From NCBI RefSeq assembly GCF_900100435.1, contig NZ_FNEX01000018.1:62001-126000 (forward strand): a stretch of DNA of 64,000 nt, written 5' to 3'. Source of the stretch: Pedobacter sp. ok626 (GTDB lineage: Bacteria > Bacteroidota > Bacteroidia > Sphingobacteriales > Sphingobacteriaceae). The notes below the pieces were generated by a model that saw only the letters and a program-made list of their open reading frames with translations, was not told where the DNA came from and made no database searches. Shown here piece after piece: positions 1-7,492 of the stretch (its first letter is position 1; the number at the start of each line of letters is the position of its first letter). The position numbers were made by a program, and so were the translations under genes.

Positions 1-468
1 GTTTACACCTGTCATATAAGTTTTTCTGTGCTTGCAGAGTATCCTCGTTTTTCCTTTTTGATATAGTTCGTAATAACCAGGTGGTATATTCTGTCCTTTC
101 GGGATATTGATAAAATCAGTATTACCAATGGAGAATTCTGTTACTTCAGATTTTCTCAATACGACTTCGGATTGCAAAACGTGGTGTAAAATGGCCACTT
201 CATCAATTACAATATCGTATTTTAGAGCTACATCATTGTAGGTTCTACCCATGTATACTAAGGTTCCTGGTTTACAAATGGAATCTCTAAAACATGCGTG
301 TCTTGCTTCAAAAATAGAACCCGGTATATATGCTGGGTAGGCTATACCGTTATACAAGAAGGGATTAGTCGTCTCCTTGTATTTGTTGTACACCTCAATT
401 TGTACATTGGTTTGAGCAAGACAATTTTGCGTAATCAAAAGCATCAGGAGAAAAATTAAATATTTCAT
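1..468 (-). CDS. Partial exported protein, function unknown (C-terminus beyond left edge)
   Basis: The minus-strand frame opens with ATG at 468 and stays open for 156 codons to the window edge, so only the N-terminal part is seen. It starts with a signal peptide: Met-Lys, then a Leu/Ile-rich core, ending near residue 19 in a Cys-Leu-Ala-Gln type cleavage site typical of exported Bacteroidota proteins. The mature part (NVQIEVYNKYKETTNPFLYN and following) has no recognised domain and no repeats; Cys and Lys/Arg are spread evenly. It probably acts in the periplasm or at the cell surface. No partner gene is visible because the locus is cut. The coding frame is convincing; the function is unknown. 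Confidence 0.7.
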   Translation of the reverse strand, partial: MKYLIFLLMLLITQNCLAQTNVQIEVYNKYKETTNPFLYNGIAYPAYIPGSIFEARHACFRDSICKPGTLVYMGRTYNDVALKYDIVIDEVAILHHVLQSEVVLRKSEVTEFSIGNTDFINIPKGQNIPPGYYELYQKGKTRILCKHRKTYMTGVN

Positions 469-858
469 ATAATATATATCTGATTGATTTTGTATAACCG
501 TAAAGCCATACATCTTATTTCCAAGGCAGTTTTCGCTTACATCATTTTTGTAAGTCAAGCCCTGCCAATTGATATGCTCCTTATTGGGCTTTACATCAAT
601 TGATATTCACGTTTGAGTGGTAGTGTTCTTCCGCAATGATATTCATTTCAATAAGGGATGCGGAATTCATTTACAATTTACTTATGCATAACGATAAGCA
701 CCCTTCAAATCAGAATTTTTACACGAAAAAAAAGAGACGCAACACGCAGCTTTTATATTTAGGGCATCAGTGCCTTTTTAGACTCTATTTTGTTTACCGA
801 AATTCCAGTAAAAGGGAGCCAAATTCAATTGCGGTTTCTCCTTAAGACAAAAAAGATC
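469..858. other. Gene-free stretch
   Basis: About 390 bases with no convincing gene. The sequence CAATTGATAT occurs twice near 566 and 597, and there is a short hairpin-like element near 538-556. A 69-codon frame at 636-845 lacks family features and ends inside the repeat at 814-833, so I do not call it. The left part is the upstream region of the leftward exported protein. Confidence 0.5.
814..833. repeat. Imperfect 20-bp direct repeat, left copy
   Basis: GGGAGCCaAATTCAATTGCG, matching 1494-1513 with one mismatch. The two copies bracket the 859-1413 gene and lie about 680 bp apart in the same orientation. They could be a small dispersed repeat or a trace of insertion of the bracketed gene. 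Confidence 0.6.
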
Positions 859-1413
859 TTAATATATATCAATCGACAAAGCACCTCCTAAAGGACTATG
901 AGCATATACTTTCCGAATACACTTCGTAAAAAAGGATACGTGACCAAATATACTTTCATAAATGATTTTACCTTCAAAACTCAATCTGAGTTCAGAAGTT
1001 AAAACAATTAACCTACGATCTTTGGTTGACAGATTATAATCTGATTTGTCAAAAAAAATGATATCATTTTTTTCATTTTCTAAATATTCCAAAACAGGAG
1101 CATCCTTAGGCCTGACACTTAAAAAATCTAATGTAGGTTTACACTCTCTTGCATACCAATTACTATCCTCTCCATAAAAATCCTTGTAATATTCTTCAAG
1201 AAAAGGAACTAATTGACCTTCCAAAATATCTGGTTTTAACTTCCATGAATATGAGTCTTCACCTTCTTCCAGTACAAATGATTGAGGATTGGCTACGATA
1301 ACCTTAAGAAGCCGGTTTAAACATACAATTTTATCTTTTGTCTCCATTTCATCCAGATGGTCCTTAGAGACACTTAAAGTTGTAATAAGCCTAGTTTGCA
1401 AAAATTCTCCCAT
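859..1413 (-). CDS. Hypothetical protein, 184 aa, immunity-protein-like in character
   Basis: I do not recognise a family. The product is soluble and acidic, with no signal peptide and no membrane segment. It is predicted as a mixed alpha/beta protein, with two Trp in the middle (YSWKL near 56 and SNWYARE near 84) and a conserved-looking aromatic-rich C-terminus. Size, acidity and orphan status resemble small cytoplasmic immunity proteins of toxin systems, but that is only an impression; no toxin gene is adjacent. The ATG at 1413 is the natural start. The gene stands alone between two near-identical 20-bp direct repeats, which hints at acquisition as a cassette. Confidence 0.55.
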   Translation of the reverse strand: MGEFLQTRLITTLSVSKDHLDEMETKDKIVCLNRLLKVIVANPQSFVLEEGEDSYSWKLKPDILEGQLVPFLEEYYKDFYGEDSNWYARECKPTLDFLSVRPKDAPVLEYLENEKNDIIFFDKSDYNLSTKDRRLIVLTSELRLSFEGKIIYESIFGHVSFFTKCIRKVYAHSPLGGALSIDIY

Positions 1414-2020
1414 TGCTATTTTATATAATTTGTTAAAAATTCAATTTGTTTTCAATTCCCTTATTGATTTCCGCAATTAACTGCTGTTCGGTAGGGAGCC
1501 CAATTCAATTGCGTTCGGATTGCCGACGTAATTAGAAAAACCCGATAAACCTGATTTTTTCTCTGGTGGGATCTAATACCCCTGATGTCGAATACGACAG
1601 CTGGGTCTAACATCATACGTATATTCAGCAAACCTAATCAGATCATACGTAAAAATCCACACTCACCTTAAATTCAGCGTATTCCACAAAAAAAACAACA
1701 ATAAGCAACATAAAATATCGCAATAAACAGATTACATAATCGCTTACAAAATATTATTCTTTAACATTAAACCGCTTATCTTCAGCGTCAAATAACTCCA
1801 TCCCAATTAGGACGGCAATAAGAAGTTTAACCCTCTCCACATTTGCCAGATTTAGTTATTAATCCCTCATCATTTTAATTTTGTTCTAGCGTATTTTCTT
1901 ACTGCCTTTCGGTATTTCATTTTGGCCAAATGTAATTAGACTGCGCTTTCAACCAAATTTCAGTACAGTAAGGTTTATCATTAATTATCTCGAGAGGTTT
2001 GCCTAAATAACCAGGGGAAA
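1414..2020. other. Gene-free AT-rich intergenic stretch
   Basis: Roughly 600 bases without a supportable gene, apart from the repeat at 1494-1513. The words ATCATACGTA and ATCATACGTAA recur near 1610 and 1642. The end of the stretch, AGGGGAAA just before the ATG at 2021, is a good ribosome binding site for the nuclease gene. No tRNA or hairpin terminator was seen. Confidence 0.5.
1494..1513. repeat. Imperfect 20-bp direct repeat, right copy
   Basis: GGGAGCCcAATTCAATTGCG, the partner of 814-833 (19 of 20 bases identical), just upstream of the leftward 859-1413 gene. Confidence 0.6.
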
Positions 2021-2932
2021 ATGAGTGAAGAAACAAGCATCAGCAAATCTACCGATCCACTAGACAAGAAAAAACTTCCACGCTTTATTGATCCTTATAG
2101 CGACTTTGGATTTAAACACATTTTTGGTAAAGCGCCCAACAAGAATCTGCTCATTAGTTTCATCAATCAGGTGCTAAAAGGCAGAAAAGTAATTATTGAT
2201 ATACAGTATAGTAATATAGAGTTTAAAGGTTCCGGTGTGGATTATAAGAAGACTGTATTAGATTTACACTGTACCGGAGATAAGGGTGAAAAGTTCATGG
2301 TAGAAATGCAAAAAGCAAAACCTAAAAACTTTAAGGACCGAAGTATTTTTTATACAGCAAATCTGATTCAGGAGCAGGGCATCGGTGTAGCTGGCAATTG
2401 GGATTATGAGATGCCTGAAATATTCTTTATTGGGATCATGAATTTTAATTTCGATGATAGCCATCCAGATCACTTTTTACATGATATTAGGCTAATAGAC
2501 AACAATACCCATCAGGAATTTTATTCAAAGTTGTCATATACTTTTATAGAGACGCCTAAATTTAAAAAACTGGAAGCTGAATTGGAAACTGAACTGGATG
2601 AGTGGCTTTACATCTTAAATAACCTGGGAAAATTATCTGAAATACCGCTATCTTTGGTAGGCAATACAGAATATGAAAAAGTATTTGAGCTTGCAGAACT
2701 TGGCAATTTAACACGAGAAGAAATGTGCGAATACAATCAAGGATTAAAAATAACACGCGATAACTTTAGCGTGATGGAGAATGCGAGAGATGAAGGAATT
2801 AAAAAAGGACTTGAAAAAGGAATTGAGATAGGACTTAAAGAAGTAGCGCTCAAATTAAAAATTGAAAACGCTCCTTTAAGCCTTATCTCTAAAACTACGG
2901 GGCTCACTATTGAACAAATCGAGGCTTTATAA
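2021..2932 (+). CDS. Rpn-family PD-(D/E)XK nuclease / putative transposase
   Basis: The product (303 aa) matches the Rpn/PDDEXK_2 family: recombination-promoting DNA endonucleases also annotated as nuclease-family transposases. Visible family signatures are the N-terminal FIDPYSDFGFKHIFG block (about 22-36), the Asp-containing strand VLDLHC (about 80-85), and the downstream KFMVEMQ (about 91-97) whose Glu and Gln fit the PD-(D/E)XK core. The C-terminal 60 residues are a charged helix with repeated Gly-Ile/Leu-Lys-Lys/Glu steps, as usual in this family. A strong AGGGG ribosome site precedes ATG 2021. It is solitary, with no terminal inverted repeats visible, so it is a domesticated or free-standing member rather than part of a recognisable insertion sequence. 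Confidence 0.85.
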   Translation: MSEETSISKSTDPLDKKKLPRFIDPYSDFGFKHIFGKAPNKNLLISFINQVLKGRKVIIDIQYSNIEFKGSGVDYKKTVLDLHCTGDKGEKFMVEMQKAKPKNFKDRSIFYTANLIQEQGIGVAGNWDYEMPEIFFIGIMNFNFDDSHPDHFLHDIRLIDNNTHQEFYSKLSYTFIETPKFKKLEAELETELDEWLYILNNLGKLSEIPLSLVGNTEYEKVFELAELGNLTREEMCEYNQGLKITRDNFSVMENARDEGIKKGLEKGIEIGLKEVALKLKIENAPLSLISKTTGLTIEQIEAL

Positions 2933-2957
2933 TGAAAAAATATAAGGTCTCTTAGTG

Positions 2958-4409
2958 CTACTCCGCGGAGTCCTTTTGCTTAGTTAAATAGTAAACTGGT
3001 ATCCCAATCAACATAATCAATACACCCCAGCCGCAAGTATCCGTTTTATAGATCAGCAAGGCAATACAAAGCGCAGAAGCCAAAACGATGTATAAAAACG
3101 GCAATACCGGATAACCAAAAGCTCTATACGGACGCTCTGCATCAGGCATCTTTCTTCTTAGAATGAAAATACCATAAATCGTTAGGATATAAAAGATCAA
3201 GACAATAATCACTACAAAATCTAACAAAGCACCATAACGTCCGGTAAGACACAATACTGAGGCCCAAGCTCCTTGAACCCATAGCGCCCAGCCCGGTACA
3301 TCAAAAGCATTTAGTTTTGCTGCTTTCTTAAAAAACAGGCCATCTTTTGCCATGGTATAATAAACCCTTGCTCCTGACATAATCAAACCATTGTTACAGG
3401 CAAACGTAGAAATCATGATCATTACAGCAATGATAATCGTTCCTGCCTGTCCAAAAATATACTGAGCAGCCACAACCGCTACCCGATCTGATTTTGCTGT
3501 CGTGATGACATCCAAAGGCAATACAGCCACGTACATCAGATTGGCCAAAACATAAATGACACTTACGATAAGTGTTCCTAAAAATAAACTTAATCCAACA
3601 TTGCGTTTTGGATTTTTAATCTCGCCAGCAATAAAGGTAACTCCGGCCCAGGCATCACTTGAGAAGATCGAACCTACCATTGCCGCAGCAATACCAGAAA
3701 GCAATAAGCTACCACTAATCGGTGTCCAGGTCAATGTTTCCAGACTAAAAGAGCGAGTTTCCCATGCATTGGCCCAATTCGCATTCCAAACCTCAGCTTT
3801 TGCGGCCAAAGTAAAACCAAATATGATGAGTCCGAATAGAGATAAAATTTTGACGATCGTTAAAACCGTTTGCAAAATCTTGCTGTCTTTAACCCCACGG
3901 CTGTTCACATAAGTTAGAAAAACAATGGTAACTATGGAAACCAATTGGGCAGCACTAATCGTATAAAGTTCCGGCAGGCCCTTATCACTTACCCCGGTTT
4001 GAATTTGCCAGAGGATGTTATTTTCACTAAAAGGTTCAAACAAATAGGCGGCAAACTTAGAGAAAGCTACTCCTACTGCAGCAATGGTCCCCGTTTGTAT
4101 CACCCCAAAAAGGCTCCAACCATATAAAAAAGCGATCAGTTTATTGTAGGCTTCTTTGAGGTAAACATATTGCCCACCAGCTTTTGGAAACATGGCACTA
4201 AGCTCACCATAGCTTACAGCAGCAATAACCGTAATCAAAGCTGTTACCACCCAAATCAAGGTAAGCCATCCAGCAGAACCCACTTGCCTTGCAATATCGG
4301 CACTAACAATAAATATTCCGGAGCCGATCATCGATCCGGCAACAAGCATTGTACCATCTAAAAGGCCCAGCTCTCGTTTAAAAGAGCCATCCTGATTTTC
4401 TTTATTCAT
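2958..4409 (-). CDS. APC-family amino-acid permease (LAT / Ser-Thr exchanger-like)
   Basis: This 483-residue inner-membrane protein has about 12 hydrophobic segments. It begins with the APC-superfamily helix-1 signature GSMIGSGIFIVSADIARQVG (about 26-45) and continues with the proline/glycine-broken helices typical of LeuT-fold transporters. The helix-3/loop region PKAGGQYVYLKEAYN and the loop GEIKNPKRNVG are characteristic of the LAT-type exchanger branch. The likely role is amino-acid or polyamine uptake or exchange; the substrate cannot be read from sequence. The gene converges with the nuclease gene and is monocistronic, with its promoter in the 4410-4600 region. The C-terminus is charged and cytoplasmic. 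Confidence 0.88.
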   Translation of the reverse strand: MNKENQDGSFKRELGLLDGTMLVAGSMIGSGIFIVSADIARQVGSAGWLTLIWVVTALITVIAAVSYGELSAMFPKAGGQYVYLKEAYNKLIAFLYGWSLFGVIQTGTIAAVGVAFSKFAAYLFEPFSENNILWQIQTGVSDKGLPELYTISAAQLVSIVTIVFLTYVNSRGVKDSKILQTVLTIVKILSLFGLIIFGFTLAAKAEVWNANWANAWETRSFSLETLTWTPISGSLLLSGIAAAMVGSIFSSDAWAGVTFIAGEIKNPKRNVGLSLFLGTLIVSVIYVLANLMYVAVLPLDVITTAKSDRVAVVAAQYIFGQAGTIIIAVMIMISTFACNNGLIMSGARVYYTMAKDGLFFKKAAKLNAFDVPGWALWVQGAWASVLCLTGRYGALLDFVVIIVLIFYILTIYGIFILRRKMPDAERPYRAFGYPVLPFLYIVLASALCIALLIYKTDTCGWGVLIMLIGIPVYYLTKQKDSAE

Positions 4410-4603
4410 ATTTTTTGTTTGGTCTGGTTGGTTTAGTTAGGATACTATCTTCTAAATCAGCATCACTTCCTAAAGCTAAGATATTTAAAAATCATTATTA
4501 TCTGGTAAAACCATTTTTTTTGTTCTCGTTTTATATCAACCACCCAAATTTCCGTTAGAATTTAATCGGCTTACTTTTATAGCGCGATTATTTAACTGAG
4601 ACA

Positions 4604-4665
4604 ACCCAGACATTACCCGGACACTGTTCGGCCTAACCCGAGTAATATCCGGGTAATGTCTGGGT
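4604..4665. repeat. 17-bp perfect inverted repeat
   Basis: ACCCAGACATTACCCGG at 4604-4620 is the exact reverse complement of 4649-4665, separated by 28 bases. In RNA it would form a long GC-rich stem in either orientation. The right arm is also part of the 11-bp tandem array. It could terminate or attenuate transcription or bind protein; there is no T-tract, so it is not a classical intrinsic terminator. Confidence 0.75.
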
Positions 4666-4692
4666 AATCTCCGGGAATAAGCCGGGTAAGTA
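4638..4692. repeat. Five tandem 11-bp repeats (CCGGGTAATnT type)
   Basis: Five consecutive 11-base units start at 4638, 4649, 4660, 4671 and 4682: CCGAGTAATAT, CCGGGTAATGT, CTGGGTAATCT, CCGGGAATAAG, CCGGGTAAGTA. The period is about one helical turn. The array is intergenic, about 190-230 bp upstream of the hppA promoter. Confidence 0.75.
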
Positions 4693-4864
4693 GCGTTAAC
4701 TAATAAGAAACTTCCAAACTACCTTTTAGAATAAGTTTAAAATATTTGCTTTCCAGCTTATTACTTCATATCGATTTTTACAAAATAAAAAATCAGCATT
4801 AAATGCAACAGAAAGCACAAAACTCCTTTTTTTCAAAAAAGGTTTGCAATCAATTGATTAAAAA

Positions 4865-4895
4865 TTTGTTAATTACGTTTACTCAACTATTTTTG
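4865..4895 (+). promoter_or_regulatory. Bacteroidetes-type promoter for hppA
   Basis: TTTG at 4865-4868, a 19-bp spacer, then TATTTTTG at 4888-4895. This fits the Bacteroidetes primary sigma-factor consensus (TTTG, 17-23 bp, TAnnTTTG). It leaves a leader of about 105 nt before the ATG at 5009. Confidence 0.65.
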
Positions 4896-5008
4896 TTGTA
4901 AGCCCAATTGTGAAAAAACGCATATCAAGAACCACCGCGAACCACAAAACGGAGAACCAAATGAACTAAAAAAACAAGTTAAACAACCTAAACGAGAAGA
5001 ATTAAAGT

Positions 5009-7315
5009 ATGGAGTTTTTACAAAACAATTTAATTTACATGATCCCTGTATTGGGTTTAATTAGCCTTCTGGTAATGGCAATTAAGAGTGCGTGGGTAAA
5101 TAAGCAGGATGCGGGCGACGCAAAAATGCAAGAACTTGCCGGTTACATAGCCGATGGAGCAATGGCTTTTTTAAAAGCTGAATGGAGGGTACTAAGTATT
5201 TTTGTGGTGTTTACTGCTGCATTACTGGCTTACTCAGGCAGCATTCATGAGGTAAATGGTATAGTCTTACATTCAAGCTGGATCATTGCTGTCGCCTTTG
5301 TGATTGGTGCTGTATTTTCTGCAACTGCAGGATACATCGGTATGAAAGCGGCGACTAAAGCAAATGTTCGTACCACTCAGGCAGCAAGAACCAGTTTAAA
5401 ACAAGCTTTAAAGGTTTCTTTTACCGGTGGTACCGTAATGGGGCTTGGTGTTGCCGGATTGGCAATTCTGGGTTTAGGAGGTTTATTCATCGTTTTTCTT
5501 CAAATATTTAATGTTGTTGCGGCCAACAGCACAGAAATGAAAACGGCAATAGAAGTATTGACTGGTTTCTCACTGGGTGCCGAATCCATCGCTTTATTTG
5601 CTCGTGTTGGTGGTGGTATCTATACCAAAGCTGCCGATGTTGGTGCAGATTTAGTGGGTAAAGTTGAAGCAGGTATTCCTGAGGATGACGTGCGGAATCC
5701 GGCCACCATTGCCGATAACGTAGGTGATAACGTGGGTGATGTAGCTGGTATGGGTGCCGATTTATTTGGTTCGTATGTGGCGACCATCTTAGCCACTATG
5801 GTATTGGGTCAGGAAATTATTGTCGAAAAAATAAATGGAATTGCAGTAGATAACCTAAATGGCTTTTCACCGGTATTGTTACCAATGGTGATTTGCGGCT
5901 TAGGTATCATCTTCTCTATTATAGGCACCTGGTTTGTTCGCATTAAGGGTGAAGATTCAAATGTGCAGACGGCGCTAAACTTAGGAAACTGGGGATCAAT
6001 CGTGATCACCGCCATTGCTTCTTACTTTATCGTAATGGCTATGCTACCTACGCATTTACATTTACGTGGTATTGATTTCACTAGCTTAGATGTGTATTGC
6101 GCCATTATAGTAGGTTTAGTAGTAGGTACTTTAATGAGCATCATTACCGAGTACTACACGGCCATGGGCAAAGGACCTGTTAACTCAATTATACAGCAAT
6201 CAGGCACAGGCCATGCCACCAATATCATTGGTGGTTTATCGGTTGGTATGAAATCTACAGTTGCCCCTATCCTTGTTTTGGCTGGTGGTATCATTTTCTC
6301 CTATGCTTTTGCAGGTCTATACGGTGTGGCTATTGCTGCTGCGGGTATGATGGCCACTACGGCTATGCAATTGGCGATTGATGCTTTTGGACCAATTGCC
6401 GACAATGCTGGTGGTATTGCCGAAATGAGCCAACTACCTCCAGAAGTACGTGAACGTACAGATAACCTGGATGCGGTTGGGAACACAACTGCTGCTACAG
6501 GAAAGGGATTTGCAATTGCTTCTGCAGCCTTAACCTCACTAGCCCTATTTGCGGCCTTTGTGGGTGTAGCGGGTATTTCTGCTATCGACATTTACAAAGC
6601 TCCAGTATTGGCTGGCTTATTTGTAGGTGCGATGATCCCTTTTATTTTCTCTGCACTGTGTATCGCAGCAGTTGGTAAAGCCGCAATGGATATGGTACAG
6701 GAAGTTCGTCGCCAGTTCCGCGAAATTCCGGGAATCATGGAATATAAAGCAAAACCTGAATATGAGAAATGCGTAGCCATATCTACCAAAGCCTCTCTTC
6801 GTGAAATGATGTTACCGGGTGCAATTGCCTTATTGGTACCAATTATCGTTGGTTTCGGTTTCAAAGGTGTTTTCCCTTCTGTAAGTTCCGCCGAGATATT
6901 AGGTGGCTTATTGGCAGGTGTTACTGTTTCAGGCGTATTAATGGGCATCTTCCAATCTAACGCTGGTGGCGCATGGGACAATGCCAAAAAATCATTTGAA
7001 AAAGGTGTGGAGATCAATGGTGAAATGCATTATAAAAAATCAGAACCACATAAAGCCTCTGTTACAGGAGATACAGTTGGTGATCCGTTTAAAGATACTT
7101 CAGGACCATCAATGAATATCCTGATCAAGTTGATGTCGATCGTTTCCCTGGTGATTGCTCCTTATATTGCCGTGAGCAGTTCGGCAGAAACTTCAAAAAC
7201 CAAAACGTACACAAAGAAGATTGAGGTTATTGCTCAAGCGGTAAACCCAACAAAAATCATTTCCAATACCAAAACCATTCAAGTTGTAAAAGACAGCGTA
7301 ATAACGAAGCTGTAG
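5009..7315 (+). CDS. hppA: K+-stimulated membrane-bound ion-pumping pyrophosphatase
   Basis: This 768-residue integral membrane enzyme hydrolyses pyrophosphate to pump Na+ and/or H+ out of the cytoplasm. The diagnostic active-site stretch is at about 208-255: KAADVGADLVGK, then IPEDDVRNPATIADNVGDN and DVAGMGADLF, with the Asp-rich Mg-PPi ligands. GNTTAATGKG (about 490-500) carries Ala-Thr where K+-independent enzymes have Lys, which places it in the K+-stimulated class. The C-terminal core TGDTVGDPFKDTSGPS is intact. After the last membrane helix come about 45 extra polar residues rich in Lys, Thr and Ile, unusual for the family. The gene is monocistronic: its own promoter lies at 4865 and a hairpin terminator follows at 7330. 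Na+ versus H+ specificity cannot be settled by eye. Confidence 0.95.
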   Translation: MEFLQNNLIYMIPVLGLISLLVMAIKSAWVNKQDAGDAKMQELAGYIADGAMAFLKAEWRVLSIFVVFTAALLAYSGSIHEVNGIVLHSSWIIAVAFVIGAVFSATAGYIGMKAATKANVRTTQAARTSLKQALKVSFTGGTVMGLGVAGLAILGLGGLFIVFLQIFNVVAANSTEMKTAIEVLTGFSLGAESIALFARVGGGIYTKAADVGADLVGKVEAGIPEDDVRNPATIADNVGDNVGDVAGMGADLFGSYVATILATMVLGQEIIVEKINGIAVDNLNGFSPVLLPMVICGLGIIFSIIGTWFVRIKGEDSNVQTALNLGNWGSIVITAIASYFIVMAMLPTHLHLRGIDFTSLDVYCAIIVGLVVGTLMSIITEYYTAMGKGPVNSIIQQSGTGHATNIIGGLSVGMKSTVAPILVLAGGIIFSYAFAGLYGVAIAAAGMMATTAMQLAIDAFGPIADNAGGIAEMSQLPPEVRERTDNLDAVGNTTAATGKGFAIASAALTSLALFAAFVGVAGISAIDIYKAPVLAGLFVGAMIPFIFSALCIAAVGKAAMDMVQEVRRQFREIPGIMEYKAKPEYEKCVAISTKASLREMMLPGAIALLVPIIVGFGFKGVFPSVSSAEILGGLLAGVTVSGVLMGIFQSNAGGAWDNAKKSFEKGVEINGEMHYKKSEPHKASVTGDTVGDPFKDTSGPSMNILIKLMSIVSLVIAPYIAVSSSAETSKTKTYTKKIEVIAQAVNPTKIISNTKTIQVVKDSVITKL

Positions 7316-7329
7316 TTTAAATACCGTCT

Positions 7330-7370
7330 AAAAATAAAAGGGATTTCTAAAAAGAATCCCTTTTATTTTT
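7330..7370 (+). terminator. Intrinsic terminator after hppA
   Basis: A 16-bp perfect stem, AAAAATAAAAGGGATT with its complement at 7355-7370, a 9-nt loop, and a T-rich tail. It lies 15 nt past the hppA stop. Confidence 0.85.
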
Positions 7371-7492
7371 AGATATATTTTCTTTAGGTTTGACACTACG
7401 ATGATAATTGCATTTTTTACGACTATCAGATAAACAATACTTTCAAATTAAACAGCACAAAAAAACTAACTTATTAAACTAAACCACAAATT

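Larger units (their letters stand above)
4410..5008. other. Intergenic region with repeat cluster and promoter
   Basis: About 600 bases between the leftward permease and the rightward pyrophosphatase gene. It holds the inverted and tandem repeat at 4604-4692 and the promoter at 4865-4895. The last 110 bases are an untranslated A-rich leader for hppA. Nothing coding was seen. Confidence 0.6.

Noticed and set aside
636..845. 69-codon plus-strand frame
   Set aside because: No family features, odd composition, and it ends in the 20-bp repeat; probably chance.
2021..2932. Possible insertion sequence around the nuclease/transposase gene
   Set aside because: No terminal inverted repeats or target-site duplications could be found around it.
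2960..2971. ACTCCGCGGAGT palindrome near the ends of the nuclease and permease genes
   Set aside because: It has no loop and no T-tract and lies in permease codons; not a convincing terminator or operator.
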